Shown: positions 34,735 to 44,900 of the stretch, piece by piece
Position numbering within the stretch: position 1 is the stretch's first letter
How the letters are laid out: every line of letters starts with the position of its first letter
NCBI RefSeq assembly: GCF_900108855.1
Contig: NZ_FNXY01000007.1
Location: 401,633-465,632 of the forward strand
Direction of reading: 5' to 3'
Source: Dyadobacter koreensis
Lineage (GTDB): Bacteria > Bacteroidota > Bacteroidia > Cytophagales > Spirosomataceae
DNA: 64,000 nucleotides
Translations under genes and position numbers: made by a program
Notes under the pieces: model-generated
What the model was told of the DNA's origin: nothing
The model's input: the letters and a program-made list of their open reading frames with translations, nothing else
The model's database searches: none

Positions 34735-36834
34735 CTATTTCATCAGCTTTCTTGTAAGAAATTCTGCAATTGCCTTATCTATTTTTAGCTGATTGGAAAA
34801 CATCATCCAGTGATGCGAATCATCAGGAATGATCAGCTGTTCAAATACAATACCTTTTTGTTCCAGTCTTCTGGCAAGGTCGACGCTTTGCGAGAAATTC
34901 ACATTACGGTCATCATCGCCGTGAATGAAAAGTACAGGTGATTTCCAGCTGTTAACATAAGCAATGGGCGACGACTTATAAACGACTTTCGCAGCCAGTG
35001 CGGCGTCGGGGGCTGTTTTGTTGCCGTCGTTTACAAATGCCCAGTCATGCACGCCATGAACATCCACGCCTGCGGCAAACAATTTCGAATCTTTTCCGAG
35101 CGCAAGTCCGGTAAGATATCCGCCGTAAGAACCTCCGTAAATCCCGATTTTGTCAAAATCCACATCTGCTCTTTTCGCAAGCCATTCTCCCGCTGCTTTA
35201 ATATCCATATATTCCGAACCGCCGTTGCTTCCTGCATTCGCAGGTTTATGAAATTCATATCCATACCCAATGCCCAGTCTGTAATTCACCGCAAGCACTA
35301 AAAATCCCTGATTGGCTAAATACTGATTAATGGCATATGTGTTGGCATAATAATCTCCATAGTGCCAACCGAGCAACATCTGCCTCTGCGGACCTCCGTG
35401 AGCAAAAACGATCGCCGGTTTTTTATTAACTGACTTTCCGCCGGCCGGCTCAAACAACTGGGCATAAACAAGCGTTCCGTCAGATGCTTTGAATGTAACC
35501 TGTGTCGGCTTCACTAACTTCCCAGCCGGAAAAGCGGCTGAGACCAATGATTTATCCAGAATTTTAACAGATTGCTTTGTATTAAATGGCATCACGGCCA
35601 CCTGCGGCGGCGACGTTGCCTCCGAACTGATCATGGCAACGGAAGAGCCGTCGCCTGTCATTACCGGAAATGCCTCAATCCCTTCGCCTGGCGTTAGTAT
35701 CTCCATTTTTGACTGATCAACCGGAACTCGCGCAATATGCCTCCTGTCAATATCTTTGGAATCCGCTCCCGTGTTCGCACTAAAAACCAGCCACTTACCA
35801 TCATAACTTTTTTCGATATATTCGACCATAAAATTTCCCGGCGTCAGCAGCAACGGCTCCCCGCCACTAGGTTTGATCGAATACAAGTGCGGCCAGCCAT
35901 CCTGATAGGAAACAAAATTGATCGTTCCCGTCAAAGGCCACATCAGATTAGCTCCTCCATCGGTTGTGGGATAAGAACCACGCAGCGTTTTAGGCGCAGA
36001 CCAGATCTTTTTCGCCATTCCATCAGAAAAATTTCCGACATAAATAGACCAGGGCATATGCTTTCTTGGCAATATAGAATCCGGAAGCCCTCCCGTGGCA
36101 GGGCGGCGTATGAAGGTGATATTTTTTCCATCGGGCGACCACCTAGGTGAATCGTCTTTTGCCATAGACGGAGCAATCCAGTGAATTGAATTTTTATTTT
36201 CTGTATAAACACCAATAAAAGAATGATCTCCTCGTGAGGAAACAAAAGCAAGCGAGGATCCATCCGGCGACCATTGAAGTGACCCGCTGCTTCCTTTTGC
36301 TTCAAAAAGAGCTTTGGCGGGAGAGGAACCATCCGGATGAACCTGCCAGACCTGACCACCTTTGATAAAGGCGACCAAATCGCTTCTTGGCGAAATAGCA
36401 GGATAATCACCTTCTGCCAGAACTTTTACTTTCCCTCCGCTGAAAGGCACCGAAAAGATCTCAACCTTCGGCATATTTAAAAGTGATGCGGGATTAACTG
36501 TAACCCCGTTATCCCGGTTGCCACTATGCTCTCCACCACGGACAAAGACAACCCATTTCCCATCGGCAGAGATTGATATACCGGATAATTGCTGGCCTGT
36601 ATCCTCATCAAAACCTGTAACTTTTCGAGGTTTGAACTCTGGTCCTTCGGCGACATAAATATTTCTTTTACCCTGATCATTGTAAGTCCAGGCGATACGT
36701 GAGCCAGTGGCTGCGGAGGTAAGTTCCGAAGCCAGAGGATAACTTAAAATATCTTCCATCGTAAAGCTTCCCTGGGCCTGGGAAATGCGACTGTCCATCA
36801 GGAATACAGTCAGTAACAGGAGTACTTTTTTCAT
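34735..36834 (-). CDS. S9-family prolyl oligopeptidase-like peptidase, exported
   Basis: A 699-residue serine peptidase of the dipeptidyl aminopeptidase/acylaminoacyl-peptidase group, with an N-terminal signal peptide (ending SQAQG). Residues about 25-420 form a beta-propeller with PD40-like repeats (ISADGKWVVF, WSPDGSSLAFVSS, WSPDGKNITF). The alpha/beta-hydrolase domain follows. The nucleophile is Ser569 in GGSYGGYL, with an acidic residue in HGDDDRNV (about 640) and a histidine in DDSHHW (about 674). It is last in the coupled operon with two serine hydrolases and a PLP lyase, 18 nt after the class C-like gene. It probably degrades peptides in the periplasm. Confidence 0.94.
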   Translation of the reverse strand: MKKVLLLLTVFLMDSRISQAQGSFTMEDILSYPLASELTSAATGSRIAWTYNDQGKRNIYVAEGPEFKPRKVTGFDEDTGQQLSGISISADGKWVVFVRGGEHSGNRDNGVTVNPASLLNMPKVEIFSVPFSGGKVKVLAEGDYPAISPRSDLVAFIKGGQVWQVHPDGSSPAKALFEAKGSSGSLQWSPDGSSLAFVSSRGDHSFIGVYTENKNSIHWIAPSMAKDDSPRWSPDGKNITFIRRPATGGLPDSILPRKHMPWSIYVGNFSDGMAKKIWSAPKTLRGSYPTTDGGANLMWPLTGTINFVSYQDGWPHLYSIKPSGGEPLLLTPGNFMVEYIEKSYDGKWLVFSANTGADSKDIDRRHIARVPVDQSKMEILTPGEGIEAFPVMTGDGSSVAMISSEATSPPQVAVMPFNTKQSVKILDKSLVSAAFPAGKLVKPTQVTFKASDGTLVYAQLFEPAGGKSVNKKPAIVFAHGGPQRQMLLGWHYGDYYANTYAINQYLANQGFLVLAVNYRLGIGYGYEFHKPANAGSNGGSEYMDIKAAGEWLAKRADVDFDKIGIYGGSYGGYLTGLALGKDSKLFAAGVDVHGVHDWAFVNDGNKTAPDAALAAKVVYKSSPIAYVNSWKSPVLFIHGDDDRNVNFSQSVDLARRLEQKGIVFEQLIIPDDSHHWMMFSNQLKIDKAIAEFLTRKLMK

Positions 36835-36852
36835 AACAAGTCGTTTGTAGGT

Positions 36853-38343
36853 TTATTGCTTTATAAATTCCATCCCGTCTATAACAAGGCTCTCAACTTT
36901 TCCCGAAACATTCAGCTTAAACTGCGCAGTTGCATCGCCATGCCAGGCTTTTTCATACGGACCACGGAATGTGTCATAATGCCAATGAGATAATTTTGTC
37001 TTCAGGACGTTGTTAACATTAGCGGACAATATTTTGCCATTTACAGAAATAACAGCTTCGCCGAAAAGCGCGCTCGAATATTCTCCTGCGTATTGATCCA
37101 GTGGCAAAGTCGGTGATGTATCTACAACTCGTGCTGATTCAAAACCCTGCTTTTCAGTCTTGCTTTTTAATGCGATATCTGCGTATAACTTTTTGAACTC
37201 AGAATTCCAGTCGCGGTTTTCTCCAAGTGCAAAAAAATCAAATGTCTTATAAAGCAAAACATGGCGAACTTCTGCATGATCATAATTCCCGAAGATAAAA
37301 ACGCCCAGTTTTTCGTCCGGGAGCTGGCCTGTGATCGCTGTCAATCCCGCCAGACTTCCTGTATGAAAATTGATTTTCTTCCCTTTGTAATCATGCTGAT
37401 ACCAGCCCAGACCATAGGTCCTCCAATTAGGTTTGAGCAGCTGCATGGTTGGATATTCACTTTCAGGAAAAAAGGTCTGAGGTTTAAATATTTCCATCCA
37501 TGTTTCCGGTTTCAGTAACCGTCCGCCTTCATACTTACTGCTATCCAGCATGCAGATAACCCATTTACTAATGTCGTCTGCCGACGACCAGACGGCGCCC
37601 GCAGACCCGATCTCACTGTCGGCACCATAATCAATAACCCGGATAGTATCTTTGATTCTGAAGTGCGGCCTGGTCACATTTTCAGTTCGGATAAATTTTC
37701 TTTTAGGTGCGGTTTTTATCATGCCAAGCCTGTCGAAAATCCGCTCCTGAATAACTTCCGACCAAAGCTTTCCTGTTAAGCGTTCAATGATTCGTCCTGC
37801 CGCAGAATACATGATATTCTGATAAACAAATCCATTTCGAAAAGGGTACGATGGTTTTACAAGCTTCATCCTTTCGAACATTTCATTTACTGAAATACTC
37901 ATTGCGCCGGTGAAGAAGTCTGTTCCCCCCACACCGGTATCATGGATCAGAAGATCGCGGACAGTCAGCACCTGAGTGACGTAAGGGTCATAGAGTCGAA
38001 GCTCGGGAAGATATTTTGACACAGGATCGCTCCATTTTATTTTGCCCTCATCGACGAGCATCCCCAGGAGTGCAACCGTCATCGCTTTGGTGGTTGAGGC
38101 GCAGGCAAATAACGTTTGGGTAGTGACCGGCTCTGTCTTTCCCAATTCTCTTACCCCATATCCTTTTTTAAAAATAACCTGATTATCCTTAACTACCGCG
38201 ATCGAAAGTCCCGGAACTTCCCACTCGTTGCGTACCTTTTCAACATACTGATCGAATTCCCGGATTTGCTTTGCAGTAATTTTTTTCTGCCCGAATGACG
38301 TCAGGGCGGCTAGCATAAAAATCAATAACAGAGAAGATTTCAT
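36853..38343 (-). CDS. Class C beta-lactamase/esterase-like serine hydrolase with C-terminal DUF3471-type domain
   Basis: A 496-residue exported protein (signal peptide to about residue 18). The penicillin-binding fold motifs are Ser83-x-x-Lys86 (STTK), the Tyr174-Gln-Asn176 of the YxN motif in YQNIMYSAAG, and HTGSLAGLT in place of KTG. The HTG form and the additional C-terminal domain (about 400-496) fit family VIII esterases or D-aminopeptidase-like proteins more than a true cephalosporinase. It overlaps the preceding class A-like gene by one base (TGATG). It probably acts on a peptide or ester in the periplasm; antibiotic hydrolysis is not implied. Confidence 0.9.
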   Translation of the reverse strand: MKSSLLLIFMLAALTSFGQKKITAKQIREFDQYVEKVRNEWEVPGLSIAVVKDNQVIFKKGYGVRELGKTEPVTTQTLFACASTTKAMTVALLGMLVDEGKIKWSDPVSKYLPELRLYDPYVTQVLTVRDLLIHDTGVGGTDFFTGAMSISVNEMFERMKLVKPSYPFRNGFVYQNIMYSAAGRIIERLTGKLWSEVIQERIFDRLGMIKTAPKRKFIRTENVTRPHFRIKDTIRVIDYGADSEIGSAGAVWSSADDISKWVICMLDSSKYEGGRLLKPETWMEIFKPQTFFPESEYPTMQLLKPNWRTYGLGWYQHDYKGKKINFHTGSLAGLTAITGQLPDEKLGVFIFGNYDHAEVRHVLLYKTFDFFALGENRDWNSEFKKLYADIALKSKTEKQGFESARVVDTSPTLPLDQYAGEYSSALFGEAVISVNGKILSANVNNVLKTKLSHWHYDTFRGPYEKAWHGDATAQFKLNVSGKVESLVIDGMEFIKQ

Positions 38344-39389
38344 CAGCGCGAAGTGGTTATTTCAGGCGTTTGAAACAAAAAGTAGTCATACACTGCCCTT
38401 GTCAAGTGAGCAATCGTTTGTTCCCGTTCAGCAAGTGGCTGAGCTGATGAAGCGACGAAAACCGCTATGGCAATGTGACCCGCTCCGTCTGGCAGTGTGA
38501 TGATGCCAACATCGTCGGTAGCAGTCGCATTAAGAGATCCTGTTTTGTGAGCAACAACAGTCTCGGCGGGAAGATAACCTTTCAATCTTGCCAACCCTCC
38601 CTTGCATCTTTCCATCACAGCCAGCAGAAGGTCTCTGCTTTCCGGTTTCAATGCTTTCCCATTATAAATCTGGGTTAGCAAATTTACCATAGCATCCGGA
38701 GTTGAGGTATCACGCGGATCTGTTCGCAGTTTCATTTCGGCAGCCAACCTTGATTCGGGCGTGGTCGTTTTCCATAACGTATCATAAAATCCATGTACCC
38801 ATAGATTTTCGGAAGGCAATGTCACGCCTTCCAAATCAGCTATTAACTGGATAATGGTCCGGTCAACAGACATTCCGTCAATTCCTAAAATTCTCAACCT
38901 TTCCATGACGGCTTTCTGTCCCCCGGCAAGTCTGAGCAAAATATCGGTCGCAGAATTGTCACTGATAGTCATCATCAGTTCCAGTAAATTTTGAACAGAA
39001 AGCTGCACGCCGGGTTTTGCAAAAAGCACATCCAATGTTCCACTTCCGGGATGAAGATCAGAGGGCTGCAAGTCCACCATAGTCATCAGGGAAAGTTCGC
39101 CTTTTTCGATTTTTGACAGGAGCTGAACAGCGATAGCAATTTTTACAGTACTTGCCATGGGGTATTTTTCATACAGATTCATACTGATCCGTTTGCCTGA
39201 TTCCAGATGCACCGCACTTATTCCAACTTTTCCTTTCGCAAGTTTAGAAATTCTCTCCAGTTCTTTCTCCACTCTGGGGTTGTTCATCTCCTCTACGGGT
39301 TTAACTGTCTGTGTGAAACCCGACTGACTCCAACCTAGCAATCCAGCAATGAAGATTACCCTGCTGATTTTTATAATATGACTTTTCAT
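38343..39389 (-). CDS. Class A beta-lactamase-like serine hydrolase
   Basis: A 348-residue exported protein with a hydrophobic N-terminal signal. The fold motifs are Ser80-x-x-Lys83 (STVK), SDN at 143-145, and KTG at 282-284. The conserved DPRDTSTP also occurs, as in class A enzymes. The canonical ExxLN omega loop is not clear. The segment before DPRDTSTP is longer than usual, so the identity of the deacylating glutamate is uncertain (Glu212 in ESRLA is a candidate, with Ala where Asn170 would be). Weak or altered beta-lactamase activity, or another hydrolase role, is possible. It is coupled by single-base overlaps to both neighbours. Confidence 0.88.
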   Translation of the reverse strand: MKSHIIKISRVIFIAGLLGWSQSGFTQTVKPVEEMNNPRVEKELERISKLAKGKVGISAVHLESGKRISMNLYEKYPMASTVKIAIAVQLLSKIEKGELSLMTMVDLQPSDLHPGSGTLDVLFAKPGVQLSVQNLLELMMTISDNSATDILLRLAGGQKAVMERLRILGIDGMSVDRTIIQLIADLEGVTLPSENLWVHGFYDTLWKTTTPESRLAAEMKLRTDPRDTSTPDAMVNLLTQIYNGKALKPESRDLLLAVMERCKGGLARLKGYLPAETVVAHKTGSLNATATDDVGIITLPDGAGHIAIAVFVASSAQPLAEREQTIAHLTRAVYDYFLFQTPEITTSR

Positions 39390-40591
39390 TATACTGCTAT
39401 ATTTTCAGTCTGCAAACTGGATAGCGCCTGTTCCAGATCAGCGATCAGATCATTTACATTTTCAATACCAACTGAATACCGGATCAAGCTTTCCGGTATA
39501 CCCAACTGAGCGCGCTGTGCTTCGGTGAGCTCCACATGACTTGTGGTTCGGGGAGGTCCGGCCAGGGTGCTTACCGAACCCAGACTTGCCGCCAGATGCA
39601 CGAGTTTAAGTTTGGGCAGAAATGATCTTACTGTATCGTAATCGCCTTTTAAAGCAAAACTCAAAACACCCCCAAAGCCAGCCATCTGCTGTTTGGCAAT
39701 GTCATGTCCGGGATGGGTTTCCAGGCCTGGATAAAACACATCTTCAACCGCCGGATGCGTTTTTAAATGTCTGGCAATTCTTAATGCGGAAGCATTCTGG
39801 CGTTCAATTCTAAGTTCAAGTGTTTTCATTCCCCTGGCTATCAGGTATGCCGGATCTGCCTGCAAACTTGCCCCGTTTATTTCACGGAAAGAAAATACCT
39901 TTTTAACCAGGTCTGCTTTCCCGCAAAGCAAGCCACCCATCGCATCAGAATGACCACAAAGAAATTTTGTCGCGCTGTGAATAACCAGATCAGCGCCCAG
40001 TAAAATTGGATTTTGATTAATTGGTGTAGCAAAAGTGTTATCAACTACCACCACAGCGCCAACCTTGCGTGCGGCACCTGAAAGCCTTTTTATATCGACA
40101 ATTTTCAGCGTCGGATTGGTAGGCGTTTCCAGATAAACCAGATCGCAGCCTTTCGCTATTTCAGCTTCTATTGCCACATGATCGGTCGTCTCACAAAGCA
40201 TCACTTCAATCCCGTAGGCAGGAAGAAAATCAAGGAATAACCTGCTGGCTCCCCCATAGGTATCCTTGATTGAAACGACGCGCTTTCCGGGTCCCAGTAA
40301 AGCGAACAGCGTATTACTGATCGCTCCCATGCCTGTTGCAAACGAAGTTGCCGCTTCGGCACTTTCCAGAATACGTATTTTTTCTTCAAGAACATGGACA
40401 GTCGGATTTGTGTTACGGCTATAGATATACCCGTCTGACTGCCCGGTAGCAACTGCATGCCACTCGTCCAAATCTTCGTAAGAAAAAGCAACACTATTTA
40501 CAATCGGCGCGGTGACTGCGCCATTTAAAAAACGTCCGGTTTCGCCAGCCCACACGGCGGCTGTACCTTTTTGTATTTCAGGTGAATTCAT
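39389..40591 (-). CDS. PLP-dependent trans-sulfuration enzyme (cystathionine gamma-synthase/methionine gamma-lyase family)
   Basis: About 400 residues from the ATG at 40591. The longer ORF starting at 40687 would prepend 32 residues of hydrophobic, unusual sequence, so the internal start is preferred. Fold-type I PLP hallmarks are YSRNTNPTVHVLEEKI, ETPTNPTLKIVDI, and the PLP lysine in SATKFLCGHSDAMGG. The C-terminal block is GGVLSFAL...SLGSVSTLAGPPRTTSH. This family makes or breaks C-S bonds in cysteine, homocysteine and methionine metabolism. Subfamily assignment needs comparison. It leads an operon with two beta-lactamase-fold genes and a peptidase. Confidence 0.92.
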   Translation of the reverse strand: MNSPEIQKGTAAVWAGETGRFLNGAVTAPIVNSVAFSYEDLDEWHAVATGQSDGYIYSRNTNPTVHVLEEKIRILESAEAATSFATGMGAISNTLFALLGPGKRVVSIKDTYGGASRLFLDFLPAYGIEVMLCETTDHVAIEAEIAKGCDLVYLETPTNPTLKIVDIKRLSGAARKVGAVVVVDNTFATPINQNPILLGADLVIHSATKFLCGHSDAMGGLLCGKADLVKKVFSFREINGASLQADPAYLIARGMKTLELRIERQNASALRIARHLKTHPAVEDVFYPGLETHPGHDIAKQQMAGFGGVLSFALKGDYDTVRSFLPKLKLVHLAASLGSVSTLAGPPRTTSHVELTEAQRAQLGIPESLIRYSVGIENVNDLIADLEQALSSLQTENIAV

Positions 40592-40944
40592 TAACAGAAG
40601 AAAAGAGTGAAAATTTAGGATTTGTGAAAGTTCAATAATGAAAATCTGAACCAAACCTAAATTAGAAACTATGCTTTGCAAAAACAACCGTTAACCAGAA
40701 AACAGAGAGCTTGCCTGTAAATAAAAATCCAGGTCCATAACCGCCTTAAACTGGAAAAGAAAAAAATTTCTGGGAGAAGTTTAAATGAATAACCGTTTAA
40801 TTAAATATTTAAGGTGTACTGGGAAAATTTCAGTTTACTTTTTATTTTTATGTAATTCTGCTCAACATCTTTGGAGTCTTTAATAACGCCGATCCCTGTG
40901 CTTCGGCAACACTACCCGCCACACCACTATATAACCTGAACAGT

Positions 40945-41934
40945 ATGAAAGCAGCCGTGTTGGATCAATCCGACTTTTCGATTCGCATCGAACAAATCGC
41001 CATACCCGTACCGAAACGGGGTGAAGTTCTCATCAAGATCAAAGCAGCAAGCCTTAACCATCATGAGTTATGGACATTGAAAGAAAAAAAACAGTATGGT
41101 GATTTCCGAATTGTTCCCGGGGCAGCCGGAGACGTCGTTGAGCTTGGCGCTGATTGTGACAAAACCTGGCTTGGCAAGAAAGTAGTTATAAACCCTTCTC
41201 GAAACTGGGGAAGCAGCAAAAGCGTTTACGGAAGTGATTTTGAAATTCTGGGTTATCCTCACAATGGTACATTTGCAGAATTTGTAGCCATCGAAGAACA
41301 ATATGTCTATGAAATTCCCTCGCACTTGAGTTATGAAGAAGCTGCTGCGTTACCACTTGCTGGCCTTACGGCATACAGAGCATTGTTTACTAAGGGAGAA
41401 TTAAATAGAAAGAGCAAGATCCTGATCACAGGGATTGGCGGGGGCGTTGCGCTTTGGGCGCTGTTTTTTGCTTTGAAAATGGACGCGAAAGTATATGTAA
41501 CCTCCGGAAAGGACGACAAAATAAAACGAGCGCGGCAGGCAGGAGCAAGTGGTGGTGTCAATTATAAAAATGAAAACTGGAAGAATGAACTGGCTGATCA
41601 GGCAGATAACTTTGACCTTATCCTTGACGGAGCGGCCGGAGAAGGTTTCGAAATACTGCTGCATCTGGTGAAATCCGGTGGAAGGATTGTCAATTTTGGA
41701 AGAACTGCCGGTTTATTTCCGGCGGTTAATCCGAAACTTCTTTTTTCAAAACAGATCACCATTGTAGGAACGACAATGGGAAGCGACGATGAATTTAGAA
41801 GTATGTTATATTATATTCTTTATCATAAACTTCGGCCATTGATCGATTCCGTTTATGAACTGGATCAAATTCAAGCTGCCTTCAAACGAATGGAAGATTC
41901 TGAACAATTTGGAAAGATTATCTTACGAATATAA
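40945..41934 (+). CDS. Zinc-type alcohol dehydrogenase/quinone oxidoreductase family (MDR)
   Basis: A 329-residue medium-chain dehydrogenase/reductase. The N-terminal GroES-like domain has KRGEVLIKIKAASLNHHELW, and the Rossmann domain starts near ITGIGGGVALWALFFALKMDAKVYVTS. The usual Gly-Glu catalytic zinc ligand pattern and the four structural cysteines are absent, so it is a zinc-independent quinone oxidoreductase-like form. NAD(P)H dependence is expected; the substrate is unknown. It is a single gene with a clear terminator downstream at 41934-41974, divergent from the PLP-lyase operon. Confidence 0.9.
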   Translation: MKAAVLDQSDFSIRIEQIAIPVPKRGEVLIKIKAASLNHHELWTLKEKKQYGDFRIVPGAAGDVVELGADCDKTWLGKKVVINPSRNWGSSKSVYGSDFEILGYPHNGTFAEFVAIEEQYVYEIPSHLSYEEAAALPLAGLTAYRALFTKGELNRKSKILITGIGGGVALWALFFALKMDAKVYVTSGKDDKIKRARQAGASGGVNYKNENWKNELADQADNFDLILDGAAGEGFEILLHLVKSGGRIVNFGRTAGLFPAVNPKLLFSKQITIVGTTMGSDDEFRSMLYYILYHKLRPLIDSVYELDQIQAAFKRMEDSEQFGKIILRI

Positions 41935-41974
41935 AAACCAAAGCGTATCCTTCATCAGGATTCGCTTTGGTTTT
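41934..41974 (+). terminator. Intrinsic terminator after the MDR gene
   Basis: A 12-bp stem (41934-41945 with 41963-41974) extended by an inner atcc/ggat stem. It ends in four T, overlaps the stop region of the MDR gene and faces the convergent T9SS gene. Confidence 0.85.
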
Positions 41975-41990
41975 ATTCATAATTAATTCT

Positions 41991-44900
41991 CTATCTGGCT
42001 ACAGCAACTTTTTTCGAACTTACTGTGCCGTCAGTTTTAATGACGTTGATAATATAGTTGCCAATCGTCAAATGGTCCAGATTGATTCCTTCATCCGGCA
42101 TTTTATTGTATTTTGAAACAACCTGACCAGTCGAATTCGTAACTGTAATAAAATCAATTTCACCTGATTTCAATTTTACGAAAAGTCTCTCTTGTACAGG
42201 ATTTGGATAAACTGCAATCTGACTTTCTGAACCAAAAGTTAAACTTCTGATACGGCTGTAAGTAAAAGTGCCATCCTGGTCTACCATTTTCAGACGATAT
42301 AGATTCTCACCGTAAAATGGATTTTTATCTGCGAAGGAATACGTTTTTGTTTTATCGCTTTCGTGGCTCGCGAAAATCGTTCCAATCATGCTCCAGTTTC
42401 GGCCGTCGCGGCTTCTCTGAATTTCGAAGAAATCTGAATTTGTTTCGAATGTCGTTGACCAGTTCAGCAGAACGCTGTTTTCAGATTTTGTCGCCTCGAA
42501 CATTGTGAGGGTAACTGGTAAAGGGTTTTCAAAATTTTTAAAGATATGGACAGCGCCGGCGTTAGGTATGGTATTATCTCCAAAACCATCAGTGCTATCC
42601 ATGTTAGCTCCCATAACAATATGCCGGTTGCTCATTGAAACCGGCAGGGTTTGCACACCATAGTTAGCATTGTAAAATCCAATCATCTGTACAGTTCCCC
42701 AATTTTTTGCACCTCCCTGATTTTGCTTCAACACATATGAATCATTCGAAACGGGTAAATTTGAATTGTTAGCATAATCCGGGATAAAAGTATTGGAACT
42801 GATGACCGCAAAACCATTTCCGATTGCAACTGATCCACCAAAATTTTCAGTCACTGTTTGTTGACGAACCTTATCAAAACGCTGCCCGCCTCCTGCAATT
42901 TTTTTTTCTAATCCCCAATTGTCTTCACCACCTGTGTTTTTGCTATATATGTAAACAGCAGCATTATAATCAGGTGTTGTTCCCGAAGATCCAACAATTA
43001 TGTAATCCCGTTCGATCGAAAGCCCTCGTCCGTACCGGTCAAAGGGAGCTCTTTGCGTTCCAACGAGTTTCTTGAGCTCTCCCCAGTTATTAACTCCACC
43101 CAGATCTCTTTTAAAAATATATGCAGCACCGGCACCCTCGACTGGGTTTGATTCACTTTCGTCTGTATTGTTTGAGAGTGAACTGACAATTACATAATCA
43201 CCTGATATAGAAACCACTGAGCCAAAAATATCATTTGCTGTTCTTCTGCTTGCAGTTAATTTTTTTACCAGTCCCCACTGATCTGCTCCTCCTTGGTTTT
43301 TATTGAACAAATAGGCAGAGCCTGCTGCATTTAATATGCTACCCTCCTGCGCATCTTCATCGTCTCCAAATGAACCAACAACTAAATTGTCTCCACTAAT
43401 CCCCACTGAATAGCCAAACCAGTCATCGCGGGTGGGTACAGATGCAACTACTTTTTTTACAAAACCCCAGTTATCTAACCCGCCTTGATCTTTTTTAAAA
43501 ATATACACAGCGCCTTCACCGTTGTTTTGCCATATTGAACTTACCACGGCGTAATTACCACTAATAGAAACGGCCGCTCCAAAATTGTCGACGCTTTGCC
43601 GATCAGGAGCTACAATTTTTTTAACCTGTCTCCAATTTCCAAAATCATCGTAGAGAATGTAGGCAGCACCCGCGTAATCTTTAATAAATTGGCCTGTGGA
43701 ATCTTTACTTTCTCCCACTGCACCAACTATCGCAAAACTACCGCTTACAGAAACCGAACTTCCATACTTTGAGGCCCTTGCGCCTGTTGATGCTGTAATT
43801 TTTTGTATATGGCCCCAATTATTTACGCCTCCGTGATTTTTAGAAAAAAAATGGGCGGCACCTGCAGATTTGACAAAAAACGTATCTTCGCTATCTCTGC
43901 TTTCGCCAATTGCACCAACAATAATATTCTCGCCGTCCACTGCAACAGCTGATCCAAATTTATCGTCTGATCTTCTCACTGGATTGGTAATCTTTTTTAA
44001 AATCCCCCAATTGTTATATGAATAAAGATCCTTCTCAAAAATGAAAGCGGACCCAGCCTTTGGACTGCTGTTGTCTAATTCCTCGTAGAATGCTCCTACA
44101 ACAGCCGTTTGTCCGTTTATAGAAACGAAGCGTCCAAATTCATTATACTCAGGATATTCGGGACCGAGTCTTCTGACCTGGCCCCAGTTATTGGTTGCTC
44201 CCCAATTTCGTTCGAAGATGTACGCGGCTCCTGCCATGAGCAATGCCCCTGTACTATTGTAAATATTTTCTTTATATGCTCCGACAATAGCAAAATTTCC
44301 ATCCATAGAAACCGAGAAGCCAAAAGACGCTCCGGGCACTCGCGTAGTGGGCTCTAACTTTTTCAACACTCCCCAGTTGTCCTCTCCCCCTAAATTTCTG
44401 TTAAAAATGTAGCAAGCACCAGCCTGGCTCATGTTTCCGCCGCTGCCAATATTTTCAGAAGGTGCACCGACAATGAAATAGTCATTACTTATGGAGACAG
44501 AATATCCAAACGATGCCTGTTCCGGGCGATTGGGAGCAGTGATCTTTTTGAGGAAACCCCAATTATTGTATCCTCCAACGTTCCTTTTAAAAACATATGC
44601 AGCACCGGAATCATTCAGTGGATTTAGGTCCTGTCCATCGTAATTTTCTCCTGGCGCACCGATAAGTAAATAATCACTGCTTATCGATACCGAAATGCCA
44701 AATCCATCACCATATCCTTCATGTCTCCCAGGTGCTACGAGCCGCTCTACTTCTCCCCAATTTTCATAGCCTCCTGAATTCTTTTCAAAAATGTAAACGG
44801 CACCTGAGCCGTTGAATGGCCCCTCTGTCTCCCCATGGGCGCCTACGACTATATAATCTCCGTTTATGGCCACAGAAGAACCAAAAAAGCTATCGAAAAC

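Noticed and set aside
40592..40687. N-terminal extension of the PLP enzyme
   Set aside because: The added residues are hydrophobic and not family-like, and the ATG at 40591 gives the normal length.
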